From Treponema sp. UBA1793 (GTDB lineage Bacteria; Spirochaetota; Spirochaetia; Treponematales; Treponemataceae): a stretch of DNA of 64,000 bases. Of the stretch, positions 26,692 to 34,672 are shown piece after piece (the stretch's first letter is position 1; the number at the start of each line of letters is the position of its first letter). Made by a program: the position numbers and the translations under genes. Below the pieces are notes generated by a model. It ran no database searches. It saw only the letters and a program-made list of their open reading frames with translations, and was not told the origin of the DNA. The DNA lies in NCBI GenBank assembly GCA_002314445.1, contig DCFX01000081.1, positions 50,917-114,916 of the forward strand, given 5' to 3'.

Positions 26692-28713
26692 TCATACTGC
26701 AAGTATCGTTCCGGTTTCTTTTTCTCCCGCAGAAAGCTCAAATACGCTGACATTCCCAAAACCGGTGCAGCCGTCCGCACAGAATGTATCTGTAGGCGTA
26801 GCATATTCTTCATGAGCAATCACGACAAGATACCTGCGGCTGCCCTTCGTTACCTTCAATGCCTGAATCTGAGAATCCGAAAACAAAGTATTCTTGAAAT
26901 TCGATTTTACAGGTACACGTTCAACCTGTATTTTTGTTAATGCGCCGCCGGCTTCGTTCACGGAAATAAAGGAATAGAGGCAGCTGAATCCGGGAGACTT
27001 CCATTCCGTTTTCAGCGCGCTGTTTTCATCATACGCGTTGTAGTGACGCGACATTTTCGTATTAATAATTTGCGTCTCATGCGGCAGACTTCCGGCAAAC
27101 AGAACTTCGGTATTATTCTTATCACTTTCGTACCGGAAACGATTTTCGTCGTCCTGCACAATTTTTCCACGGTAATTGGCGTGAAGCAGATTCTGATACG
27201 AATGCGCATCCCTTGTATACATTTCATCGGCAATGATAAAGATATCTGGTTTTATATAGACGATTCTCCTGTTTGCAAACACACCTGCCGTATCAATAAA
27301 ACCGAGATGTCCGCCTTCCGCGTATGCATAGCGTGCAGTATCCTTACAGATACGGTTTACCGCACGGTCCAGATGCCCGCACTCCCAGCTGTCTTTGTAT
27401 GTATAACATCCTCTGCCGTCAACAAGACAGGTGTTATGCGCAGTACTGTCTTTAAATTCAAACCGTTCGGGTTTATTAACATACGTGTACCTGCCCGAAT
27501 CGACAAGCACGTCTTCGCCGTTCGCATACAAATCAATATGAAGCTGATCAGAATGTCCGTGTCCAGCACCGAGCGTGCCGCAGTGAAAATGAAAGAACAC
27601 GGAGTCCGCATCATAACCCGACCGGAAATAAAAATTGCCGCTTTCTGAAAGCTGCTGCGTAAGGCAGTCCGGATGGCGCGATTCCATTTTGCCATACTGT
27701 TCCGCAAATTCCGCACCGAAATCCCATGCGCTGTCAAAATCAAGTTTATCGTATCCGCTGCCTTTAAGCACCGGATCATCAAAAACACAGGCTGCGGTTG
27801 TAGTTAAGTCACGGACGTCTATTTCATCGCTGTCGCCGGCGGATAACTCGCACCCATCCGGTTTCTGCCACACAACGTTCACCAGCGCCATTTTGTGCAC
27901 CTTATCAACAAAACCTTCCGGCAGCGGTATATTGTTCCGCTGCGAGAGAATCAGCACGTCAAGGTAATCGTGCGTTACTTCGTTATGGTACATGGGACTC
28001 TGCTCCCACTGTACGCCGTCCTCATATACCTGAATGCCGAGTTCAGCAGTAAGCCGGCGGACAGCTTCCGCAGTATACGCCGCAGTACGTTCCGTCGAAG
28101 GAAGCATGACACCGGCCATAAACAGCCCGTGGTTTGCAAGCACGCCCCAGTTGCTCATAAGATTATAACTGTTCCAGACCGTCATAAGAAATTCCGCATG
28201 TTCTGTTACACTCGAAAGGAAATTATCCATAACGGTATCAGTTATTTCGGGACTTCCTTTGAAGTAACACATTGCCTTAAGCCAGTATTCAAGGCGGAGA
28301 CCCGTTTCTATCGTGCGCCATGCCTTTTCGTTCGCAGGATTTCCGTGGGGTACTGAATCAATCCAGCCTGTAAGCTGATTCGCAAATGTATGCGCGTACT
28401 TTTCATCTTTTGTCACGGCGTATGCCTGTCCGAGGCATATCCAGAACCGCATGCGGTTAAACGCGTAAATAAACTCAGGGTCGTCTCCAGGCTGAAAGAG
28501 CCAGTCTATTTTTTCCTTAAAAACGACGGGTTTCGTCGTCTGTTCCATATCCCACCGCAAATCAAATTTAAAAGACTGATTCACTGTTTCATCCGCAATA
28601 CGTATGACGTGTGCAAGCTCTTCACTGCAGCTGCGTTCAACATATGCAGCCGTCACGTCCCTGTCGTCAAAAAAAAATTTTTTATCCTGATTAAAAAATG
28701 AATCAGCTTTCAT
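26692..28713 (-). CDS. Heparinase II/III family polysaccharide lyase (PL12-like)
   Basis: 673 residues with both family parts: an alpha-helical N-terminal barrel (about 30-370, including NHGLFMAGVMLPS and YEDGVQWEQSPMYHNEVTH) and the C-terminal Hepar_II_III domain (LGAGHGHSDQLHIDLYANG, VLVDSGRYTY). The His and Tyr positions expected for beta-elimination are visible. There is no signal peptide. It follows kdgK by 46 bases and precedes the second lyase by 16 bases. The substrate could be a glycosaminoglycan or a plant/algal uronan; the sequence alone does not decide. Confidence 0.88.
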   Translation of the reverse strand: MKADSFFNQDKKFFFDDRDVTAAYVERSCSEELAHVIRIADETVNQSFKFDLRWDMEQTTKPVVFKEKIDWLFQPGDDPEFIYAFNRMRFWICLGQAYAVTKDEKYAHTFANQLTGWIDSVPHGNPANEKAWRTIETGLRLEYWLKAMCYFKGSPEITDTVMDNFLSSVTEHAEFLMTVWNSYNLMSNWGVLANHGLFMAGVMLPSTERTAAYTAEAVRRLTAELGIQVYEDGVQWEQSPMYHNEVTHDYLDVLILSQRNNIPLPEGFVDKVHKMALVNVVWQKPDGCELSAGDSDEIDVRDLTTTAACVFDDPVLKGSGYDKLDFDSAWDFGAEFAEQYGKMESRHPDCLTQQLSESGNFYFRSGYDADSVFFHFHCGTLGAGHGHSDQLHIDLYANGEDVLVDSGRYTYVNKPERFEFKDSTAHNTCLVDGRGCYTYKDSWECGHLDRAVNRICKDTARYAYAEGGHLGFIDTAGVFANRRIVYIKPDIFIIADEMYTRDAHSYQNLLHANYRGKIVQDDENRFRYESDKNNTEVLFAGSLPHETQIINTKMSRHYNAYDENSALKTEWKSPGFSCLYSFISVNEAGGALTKIQVERVPVKSNFKNTLFSDSQIQALKVTKGSRRYLVVIAHEEYATPTDTFCADGCTGFGNVSVFELSAGEKETGTILAV

Positions 28714-28759
28714 GCAGTACCTCTTTTATTCATTTTGAGCGATTAATAAAATGATAGTA

Positions 28760-29791
28760 TTACCGCTGCAGTCTGCCCGGACAATTATTCTCTACGAGCA
28801 ATTCAACTTCTTCTTTACTTAGAAATGGAACATCGCCCGGAATCGTATGCTTCAGGCATGCGGTTGCTGCGGCAAAATCGAGTGTTCTTCTTTTATCAGT
28901 ATAGTTCAAAAAACCGTAAATAAGACCGGCGGAGAATGCATCCTCACCGCCGGCTCTGTCAACTATATTTTCAAGATGATACTTGCGCGATATATAAAAA
29001 TCGCCGGCATCGTCATACAATACAGCTGAAAAGTCGTTAATGTCCGATGTATAGGCGCGTTCCCGCGTAAGCGCAACGACTGAAACTGAAGAATACGCCT
29101 CTTCGATATTCCTGGACAGAGTTCCGAAATATTCATCAGGAAGCTCCTCCTGCGGCGTATCATAGCCCGCAACGGAAATATCGAGGCAGCGGCGTATGTG
29201 TTCTTCATTCGCAATAAGCACATCGATGTACTGCATCATTTCTTTTATACGACTGGAAGCTATTCTGTCGTCCCACAATTTCCGCCTGTAATTCAGATCA
29301 AGAGAAACAATAAGCCCTGCATTTTTTGCAGCCTTCAAAGCATTGATACATATTTCTCTTGTGTTTTCCGAAACAGCAGGCATGATGCCGCTTACGTGAA
29401 ACCACCTGGTACCTTGAAAAATTTCAGACCAGTTGAAATCAGACGAAGAGGCACAAGCGATGCAGCTGCCTGTTCTATCGTAAATGATATGCGAGGGACG
29501 TTGATACGATCCCGTTTCAAGAAAATATATTCCCAGCCGGCCCGGCCTGCGTTTCACAAATGAGGTATTAACGTTATACTTACGCAGTTCAGCGATAACG
29601 GCATCGCCGACCGCATTATCGGGAACCGCCGTTACAAAAGCCGATTCCTGGCCAAACTGTGCCAGGATGGAAGCAACATTCGCCTCGCTTCCTCCGAAAG
29701 CTGCTTCAAGAGTTGTTGACTGAAAAAAACGCTCATGGTCCGGAGTCTTTAGACGGAGTAGAATTTCACCAAAACTTACAACACCCTGCAT
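28760..29791 (-). CDS. kdgK: 2-keto-3-deoxygluconate kinase, PfkB family
   Basis: 343 residues. It phosphorylates KDG to KDPG, the step before the eda product. The N-terminal GEILLRLKTPDHERFFQ and FGGSEANVA are typical of KDG kinases, and the C-terminal signature DRAGGEDAFSAGLIYGF holds the catalytic Asp. It is first gene of the kdgK-lyase-lyase-unknown run, and divergent from the KduD-like gene with repeated TTTGATA motifs in the shared promoter region. The ribosome site is GGGAG. Confidence 0.92.
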   Translation of the reverse strand: MQGVVSFGEILLRLKTPDHERFFQSTTLEAAFGGSEANVASILAQFGQESAFVTAVPDNAVGDAVIAELRKYNVNTSFVKRRPGRLGIYFLETGSYQRPSHIIYDRTGSCIACASSSDFNWSEIFQGTRWFHVSGIMPAVSENTREICINALKAAKNAGLIVSLDLNYRRKLWDDRIASSRIKEMMQYIDVLIANEEHIRRCLDISVAGYDTPQEELPDEYFGTLSRNIEEAYSSVSVVALTRERAYTSDINDFSAVLYDDAGDFYISRKYHLENIVDRAGGEDAFSAGLIYGFLNYTDKRRTLDFAAATACLKHTIPGDVPFLSKEEVELLVENNCPGRLQR

Positions 29792-29830
29792 AAAATACTA
29801 AGCTCCCTTGAATTGAGTATAAATAAGTAT

Positions 29831-29912
29831 TTTTGATATGTCAATTTATTTTTGATATTTATTTCTTATTTTAGTATCAAATCTTTACAAAAACAGATAA
29901 ATGCTTTATTAT
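29831..29912 (+). promoter_or_regulatory. Divergent kdgK/dehydrogenase promoter with repeated TTTGATA boxes
   Basis: TTTTGATAT occurs at 29831-29839 and 29850-29858, and the reverse form AGTATCAAAT at 29873-29882. A plus-strand promoter TTTACA (29884-29889), 17 bases, TATTAT (29907-29912) follows and ends seven bases before the ATG at 29920. Similar boxes (ATTTGATACT at 2023-2032, TTTTGATAT at 2042-2050) lie upstream of the sugar permease operon, suggesting a shared regulator. Confidence 0.55.
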
Positions 29913-29919
29913 TAATACT

Positions 29920-30714
29920 ATGGATATCAGCCGTATGTTTTCATTAACCGGAAAAATTGCATGGATTACAGGAGCTTCGCATGGCATTGGCTTTGCAATT
30001 GCTTCCGCACTGGCTGAAGCCGGGGCACAAGTCGTCTTCAACAGCCATAATCAGGAAAGTGTCGATAAAGGACTTGCAGCATACAAATCCGCGGGGATAA
30101 ACGCCAGAGGATATGTGTGCAATGTCTGTGACGAAACGGAAGTATTTCAAACAGTACAGAAGATAAACCGCGATGTCGGTATTATAGACATTCTCGTAAA
30201 CAACGCCGGAATGATAAAACGCATTCCCATGACGGACATGACCACTGAGGAATTCAGCGAAGTCATCAACGTTGATTTGACGGCACCATTTATCGTAGCA
30301 AAAGCTGTTATTCCCCAAATGATAGAAAAAGGACACGGCAAGATTATCAACATTTGTTCCATGATGAGCGAACTCGGGCGTGAAACAGTAAGTGCGTACG
30401 CTGCCGCAAAAGGCGGACTCAAGATGCTGACACGAAACATCTGCAGCGAATACGGCAGATACAATATCCAGTGCAACGGGATCGGGCCGGGCTATATTGC
30501 AACATCGCAGACAGCCCCTCTCAGAGAGCGGCAGAGCGACGGCTCCCGGCATCCCTTCGATTCTTTTATTATCAGCAAAACGCCTGCAGAGCGCTGGGGA
30601 TTGCCGGAGGACCTGAAAGGGCCTGCGGTATTTCTTGCAGGCGATGCGTCAAACTTTGTAAACGGGCATATACTGTATGTCGACGGCGGGATTCTCGCAT
30701 ATATCGGCAGATAG
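29920..30714 (+). CDS. SDR oxidoreductase, KduD-like / gluconate 5-dehydrogenase family
   Basis: 264 residues of the classical short-chain dehydrogenase family. The nucleotide-binding motif TGASHGIGFAIA (about 19-30), NNAGMIKR, a Ser in ICSMMSE and catalytic YAAAKGG are present. Next to kduI and kdgK it most likely reduces the DKII intermediate to KDG; gluconate 5-dehydrogenase activity is the family alternative. The start has no Shine-Dalgarno, and a -10 lies seven bases upstream, so the mRNA looks leaderless. The GntR regulator gene follows 30 bases later. Confidence 0.87.
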   Translation: MDISRMFSLTGKIAWITGASHGIGFAIASALAEAGAQVVFNSHNQESVDKGLAAYKSAGINARGYVCNVCDETEVFQTVQKINRDVGIIDILVNNAGMIKRIPMTDMTTEEFSEVINVDLTAPFIVAKAVIPQMIEKGHGKIINICSMMSELGRETVSAYAAAKGGLKMLTRNICSEYGRYNIQCNGIGPGYIATSQTAPLRERQSDGSRHPFDSFIISKTPAERWGLPEDLKGPAVFLAGDASNFVNGHILYVDGGILAYIGR

Positions 30715-30744
30715 CCGGATTAATAATAGTACAGGAGGCGCGGC

Positions 30745-31479
30745 ATGAAATCGAATAATTCATCAACTGACACAGGTTCACTGATATTCGAAACACTGAA
30801 AAATGAACTTCTCGAACTGCGGATAAAACCCGGACAGGAAATTTCCGAAAGCGAACTGTGCGGACGTTTTGCGGTAACACGTCCGCCGGTACGGGCTGCG
30901 TTAAGACGACTCAGCGATATCGGCCTTGTGGAAATTCGTCCGTATTACGGTACATATGCAACGCTGCTGAATATGGATAAAATCTATCAGATAATCCATA
31001 TGCGTATTCTCGTCGAAACAAAGGTGATTCAGGACTATATCGCGTCAAATCCCGACGATTTTGAGCTTGAAGAGCTTGAGCACAATATCCGGCTGCAGAC
31101 AATCCTCCTTGAGCAGCCACAGGTTGATTACACAAAGTTCTACAATCTTGACAACAGTCTGCACAGTACATGGTTCGGCAAAGCTCACTGCTCTGATATA
31201 TGGGACATAATCCAGTCGCAGAAAATTGAATATACACGTTTCCGCATGCTCGATTTTGTCGTAACGATGAAGTTCCAGGAAATGATGGATGATCACGCAA
31301 AAATTGTCTCTGCCATACGGAAAAAAGATTCAGAAAGCATTCCTTCGCTGGTGGGTATTCATCTTAACAACGGTCTGAAACGGATGGGCAATAAGATTTT
31401 TACTGAGTATAAAGAGTATATCATTCCGCCAAAGGATACTGAATACTGGACGGAATACAACAGTAAATATTACAAGTAA
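30745..31479 (+). CDS. GntR family regulator, FadR subfamily
   Basis: 244 residues. The N-terminal winged helix (LELRIKPGQEISESELCGRFAVTRPPVRAAL text, about 23-55) is followed by an all-helical FCD-type effector domain (about 85-225). AGGAGG lies six bases before the ATG. It is cotranscribed with the KduD-like gene and followed by kduI, as is common for regulators of hexuronate catabolism (ExuR/UxuR-like). The TTTGCAAGCG repeats before kduI are candidate targets, but this is inference. Confidence 0.92.
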   Translation: MKSNNSSTDTGSLIFETLKNELLELRIKPGQEISESELCGRFAVTRPPVRAALRRLSDIGLVEIRPYYGTYATLLNMDKIYQIIHMRILVETKVIQDYIASNPDDFELEELEHNIRLQTILLEQPQVDYTKFYNLDNSLHSTWFGKAHCSDIWDIIQSQKIEYTRFRMLDFVVTMKFQEMMDDHAKIVSAIRKKDSESIPSLVGIHLNNGLKRMGNKIFTEYKEYIIPPKDTEYWTEYNSKYYK

Positions 31480-31485
31480 AAACAA

Positions 31486-31620
31486 GCCGCTTGCAAAGGT
31501 CTGTTAACGTTTTGCAAGCGGTTTACAGAATTTTCAAAATCATTATATCACCTTAATCTAAAAAATTCTGTCACTACATCTAAGGCTGCATTTGCAAATC
31601 TCGTCTGACTTTTGCAAGCG
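31486..31620 (+). promoter_or_regulatory. Repeated TTTGCAAGCG boxes and hairpin between gntR and kduI
   Basis: A stem formed by CCGCTTGCAAA (31487-31497) and TTTGCAAGCGG (31511-31521) stands right after the gntR stop codon. The same TTTGCAAGCG recurs at 31611-31620, exactly 100 bases on, and TTTGCAAATC lies at 31591-31600. The stem could be a terminator, but only a weak T-run follows. The repetition of the box fits a regulator-binding site better. KduI starts 35 bases after the last copy with AAGGAG. Confidence 0.5.
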
Positions 31621-31654
31621 TCTCAAATAATTATTATTTAAGGAGATTAAAAAA

Positions 31655-32497
31655 ATGGACACACGGTACTCAACAGGAAAAGAACCATTCAAACGGATGA
31701 CAACAGAAGAACTCAGAACCGAATTTCTTATACAGAACATTTTCAATGCAAACAATATTTCCGGCGTTTATTCTCACATAGACCGCATCGTAACTATGGG
31801 TGCTCTTCCAACAGATCAGAAAATCTGTCTGGAAAAGAACATAGATGCAATGAAGGAATTCGGCGTTAATTATTTTCTTGAACGGCGGGAACTCGGCGTT
31901 ATTAATATCGGCGGAACGGGCCTTATTGAAGCGGACGACAGGAAATACAAACTTAACCATTACGACGCACTGTATCTGCCGATGGGAACAAAAAGCATAT
32001 TTCTGAGCAGTGTTGATGCGGAAAAACCTGCGAAATTTTACATGAACAGTACGCCTGCGCATCACGCGTTTCCTGCAAAACTTATTACATACAGCGACGC
32101 AAAACACCTGCACATGGGAAGTGCCGCGGAAAGCAATGAGCGCACAATCAATCAGTACATTCATCCAGACGTACTTGAAACATGCCAGCTTTCCATGGGA
32201 CTGACACATCTTGAGGAAGGCTCTGTATGGAATACGATGCCCGCTCATACGCATGAACGCAGAATGGAAGTATATTTTTATTTTGACATTCCCGAAAATC
32301 AGGCAGTATTTCACTTTATGGGAGAGCCCTGCCAGACGCGCCACATCATCATGCATAACGACGAGGCAGTCATTAATCCGAGCTGGTCCATTCACTCAGG
32401 CTGCGGCACAAAAAACTATACGTTCATCTGGTCGATGGCCGGTGAAAACAGAACATATACCGATCAGGATCAGATTCGTACACAGGACTTGAGATAG
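31655..32497 (+). CDS. kduI: 5-dehydro-4-deoxy-D-glucuronate isomerase
   Basis: 280 residues, the usual KduI length, cupin fold. It converts DHU, the product of GH88 and of spontaneous ring opening, to DKII. It starts MDTRYSTGKEPFKRM and contains the conserved SKFYMNSTPAH-type and NTMPAHTHERRMEVYFYFD segments; the His/Glu residues of the latter bind zinc. A clear AAGGAG precedes the ATG. It lies downstream of the KduD-like and gntR genes and completes the uronate pathway in this window. Confidence 0.95.
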   Translation: MDTRYSTGKEPFKRMTTEELRTEFLIQNIFNANNISGVYSHIDRIVTMGALPTDQKICLEKNIDAMKEFGVNYFLERRELGVINIGGTGLIEADDRKYKLNHYDALYLPMGTKSIFLSSVDAEKPAKFYMNSTPAHHAFPAKLITYSDAKHLHMGSAAESNERTINQYIHPDVLETCQLSMGLTHLEEGSVWNTMPAHTHERRMEVYFYFDIPENQAVFHFMGEPCQTRHIIMHNDEAVINPSWSIHSGCGTKNYTFIWSMAGENRTYTDQDQIRTQDLR

Positions 32498-32502
32498 CAG
32501 AC

Positions 32503-32534
32503 CGCTTGTATTACAAACGCCGTATCTGTAATAT
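32503..32534 (+). promoter_or_regulatory. MATE gene promoter with an imperfect palindrome over the -35
   Basis: TTGTAT (32506-32511), a 17-base spacer and TAATAT (32529-32534) form a good promoter that ends nine bases before the ATG at 32544, which has no Shine-Dalgarno. The -35 is embedded in an imperfect palindrome CGCTTGTA-TTACAAACG (32504-32520). Its CGCTTG-half resembles the boxes before kduI. Confidence 0.5.
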
Positions 32535-32543
32535 TGCGTTTAT

Positions 32544-33887
32544 ATGAATAACAATATAACGGATATGACAACAGGCAGTACAACCCGTCATATCCTCACA
32601 TTTGCATTGCCGCTGCTTATCGGTAATCTTTTCCAGCAGCTGTACAATATGGTCGATTCCCTTGTCGTCGGAAATTTTGTTGGAGCAAATGCGCTTGCCG
32701 CAGTGGGAAACTGTGGGTCTCTGAGCTTTCTGCTTTTCTCTCTGAGTTCAGGACTTTCAGTCGGGATAGGCATCCTCGTATCGCAGTACTTTGGTGCGAA
32801 AGACGAAGAGAATGTACGCATAACGATTGCCAATTCTTATTACGTGCTCGGTATTACATCGGTAACCGTTACCGTAATCGGAATTGTTTTTTCTCCCGGA
32901 ATACTGCGCCTGCTTTCCACCCCTGACACTATTATCGGTGATTCAATCGTTTACATGCGCGTAACAAGTGCGGGCATGATTGCAATTGCACTGTACAACG
33001 GGGTGTCTTCCATTCTGCGTGCGCTCGGTGACTCGAAGACACCTCTTTATTTCCTTATAATAGCAAGTATTATCAATGTCGTACTCGATTTATTTTTCGT
33101 ACTGACGCTTCACTGGGATGTGTTCGGCGTTGCGCTGGCAACAGTACTTTCTCAGGCAGTGGCCGCTGTTGTAAGTCTGCTTTATGCGTACAAAAAAGTA
33201 TCGTACTTTCATTTAACAAGGCAGCAGCTGAAACCGCGGAAAAAATTCATTATCAGGTCGTTTAAACTCGGCATGCCTGTCGCTCTGCAGAATTCTATGA
33301 TTTCCATTTCGTGCATGGTTCTTCAGGGCGTCGTCAACACATTCGGCGAAACCGTCATGGCGGCATACACGATCATCGGCAGAGTCGAGCAGCTCGTACA
33401 GCAGCCGTATGGTTCCCTTGGTATGGCGCTCACGACATACACAGGCCAGAATATCGGAGCCGCAAAAAACGAGCGCGTAAAGGCAGGCTTCCGCACATCA
33501 ACGCTCACCGCACTGCTGTTCAGCATAGCACTCATCCCGCTGTGTTTCCTTATGGGGAAATTAATAATCGGAGCGTTCGTAAAGGACAGCGGCGTCATTG
33601 CGCTCGGTGTAGAAGGTTTACGCATCGACTGTGTATTCTACTTTGCTCTCGGCATGATATACGTCGCACGGTCGATTCTCAACGGATGCGGCGACGCAGG
33701 CTTCGCCCTGTTCAACGGCATGACGGAAGTCGTATGCCGCATTCTGTATTCGCAGCTGTTTATCCGTATTCCGGCACTCGGCTACCGCGGAATATGGATA
33801 ACGACCGGTGCAACGTGGACGACGACCGCTGTTGTCTGCGTTATCAGGTACTGCAGCGGAAAGTGGAAAAAGGCTGCGCATTATTAA
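32544..33887 (+). CDS. MATE family efflux transporter
   Basis: 447 residues with about twelve membrane segments in two homologous halves, the normal MATE length. Typical text includes FALPLLIGNLFQQLYNMVDSLVVG at the start and GSLGMALTTYTGQNIGA in the second half. Such proteins export cationic compounds using a sodium or proton gradient. Substrate unknown. It follows kduI by 46 bases but has its own promoter. It converges with trpA, leaving only 17 bases and no terminator between them. Confidence 0.9.
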   Translation: MNNNITDMTTGSTTRHILTFALPLLIGNLFQQLYNMVDSLVVGNFVGANALAAVGNCGSLSFLLFSLSSGLSVGIGILVSQYFGAKDEENVRITIANSYYVLGITSVTVTVIGIVFSPGILRLLSTPDTIIGDSIVYMRVTSAGMIAIALYNGVSSILRALGDSKTPLYFLIIASIINVVLDLFFVLTLHWDVFGVALATVLSQAVAAVVSLLYAYKKVSYFHLTRQQLKPRKKFIIRSFKLGMPVALQNSMISISCMVLQGVVNTFGETVMAAYTIIGRVEQLVQQPYGSLGMALTTYTGQNIGAAKNERVKAGFRTSTLTALLFSIALIPLCFLMGKLIIGAFVKDSGVIALGVEGLRIDCVFYFALGMIYVARSILNGCGDAGFALFNGMTEVVCRILYSQLFIRIPALGYRGIWITTGATWTTTAVVCVIRYCSGKWKKAAHY

Positions 33888-33904
33888 CCAGCGCAGCAGG
33901 ACAA

Positions 33905-34672
33905 TCATATACCTGAGAGTTCAGCTGCTTTTTCTTCGATTTTTTCTGCAATTACTTTGCGCGATTCAACAGGATTCTTTTCGTCGTAGCTGCCGGTAAT
34001 AATATTCACAAACACGGAACCTGCAACAACTGCGTACACGTGTTCTGCAAGCACTTCCGCCTGTCTGCCGGACGTAATGCCGAATCCGCCAAGCAGCTTA
34101 GAACCGCCTTCGCGAGCCGTATCAAGGAACGAAAGCATATCGTCTGTAATAACAGTCTTTCCTCCCGTTATGCCCGCGCGGAGCACTGTGTAAATATATT
34201 CAAAACCGGCTGTCGCCATTTTATGCAGCCGCTCCTTCGTCATAGACGGTGCGGCTACAGGTATCTGATGCAGCTTATATTTTCTGCATGCAGCTCCAAG
34301 CCCTTCGTCGCAGTCGAACGGCAGGTCGGGAATAATAAATCCGGTAATACCTGCATCACGTGCAGTCTCTACAAAATTTTCTATTCCGGGACGGTATGCC
34401 AAAGACGCATACGTCATAAGAAAAAGAGGCATATCCGGATGCATATCGTGCAGTTTCTTAATATATGTAAAGCCGTCTCTCACCGTATACCCTCTGCGCA
34501 GGACTGACGAACACGCAGTCTGAATTGCTACCCCGTCCGCACTCGGATCGCTGAACGCAAGCTGTATCTCAAGAATCCCCGCACCGCCCTTAATAAGCGC
34601 TTCACCTGCAGCAAGCGCAGTTTCGTCATCGGGATAGCCTGCCACCTGATGCGCCATCAGTAATCTGCTCAT
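33905..34672 (-). CDS. trpA: Tryptophan synthase alpha chain
   Basis: 255 residues, TIM barrel. It cleaves indole-3-glycerol phosphate and passes indole to TrpB. The catalytic Glu lies in ILEIQLAFSDPSADG and the Asp in GFIIPDLPFD; GGFGITSG near the C-terminus binds phosphate. Its ATG overlaps the trpB stop codon by four bases (ATGA), implying translational coupling. It is the last gene of the trp cluster. Confidence 0.95.
   Translation of the reverse strand: MSRLLMAHQVAGYPDDETALAAGEALIKGGAGILEIQLAFSDPSADGVAIQTACSSVLRRGYTVRDGFTYIKKLHDMHPDMPLFLMTYASLAYRPGIENFVETARDAGITGFIIPDLPFDCDEGLGAACRKYKLHQIPVAAPSMTKERLHKMATAGFEYIYTVLRAGITGGKTVITDDMLSFLDTAREGGSKLLGGFGITSGRQAEVLAEHVYAVVAGSVFVNIITGSYDEKNPVESRKVIAEKIEEKAAELSGI

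Noticed and set aside
27043..27648. Long open frame on the plus strand antisense to the 26692-28713 lyase
   Set aside because: It is a mirror of a well-supported lyase gene, basic and low in family-like features, with no ribosome site; a codon-usage shadow.
29944..30552. 202-codon frame antisense to the KduD-like gene
   Set aside because: Shadow of a clear SDR gene; no domain, no ribosome site.
31486..31620. TTTGCAAGCG repeats considered as a CRISPR or satellite array
   Set aside because: Units are only 10 bases, partly inverted, irregularly spaced and without spacer-like structure.
31670..32395. 241-codon frame antisense to kduI
   Set aside because: KduI is certain on the plus strand; the antisense frame has Cys/Phe/Arg-rich shadow composition and no recognisable domain.
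33311..33916. 201-codon Arg/His-rich frame within the MATE gene
   Set aside because: It is a +1/+2 frame of a clear membrane transporter, without start signal.
34669..34672. trpB/trpA overlap considered as a frameshift fusion
   Set aside because: It is a normal ATGA overlap of two complete genes with intact termini.
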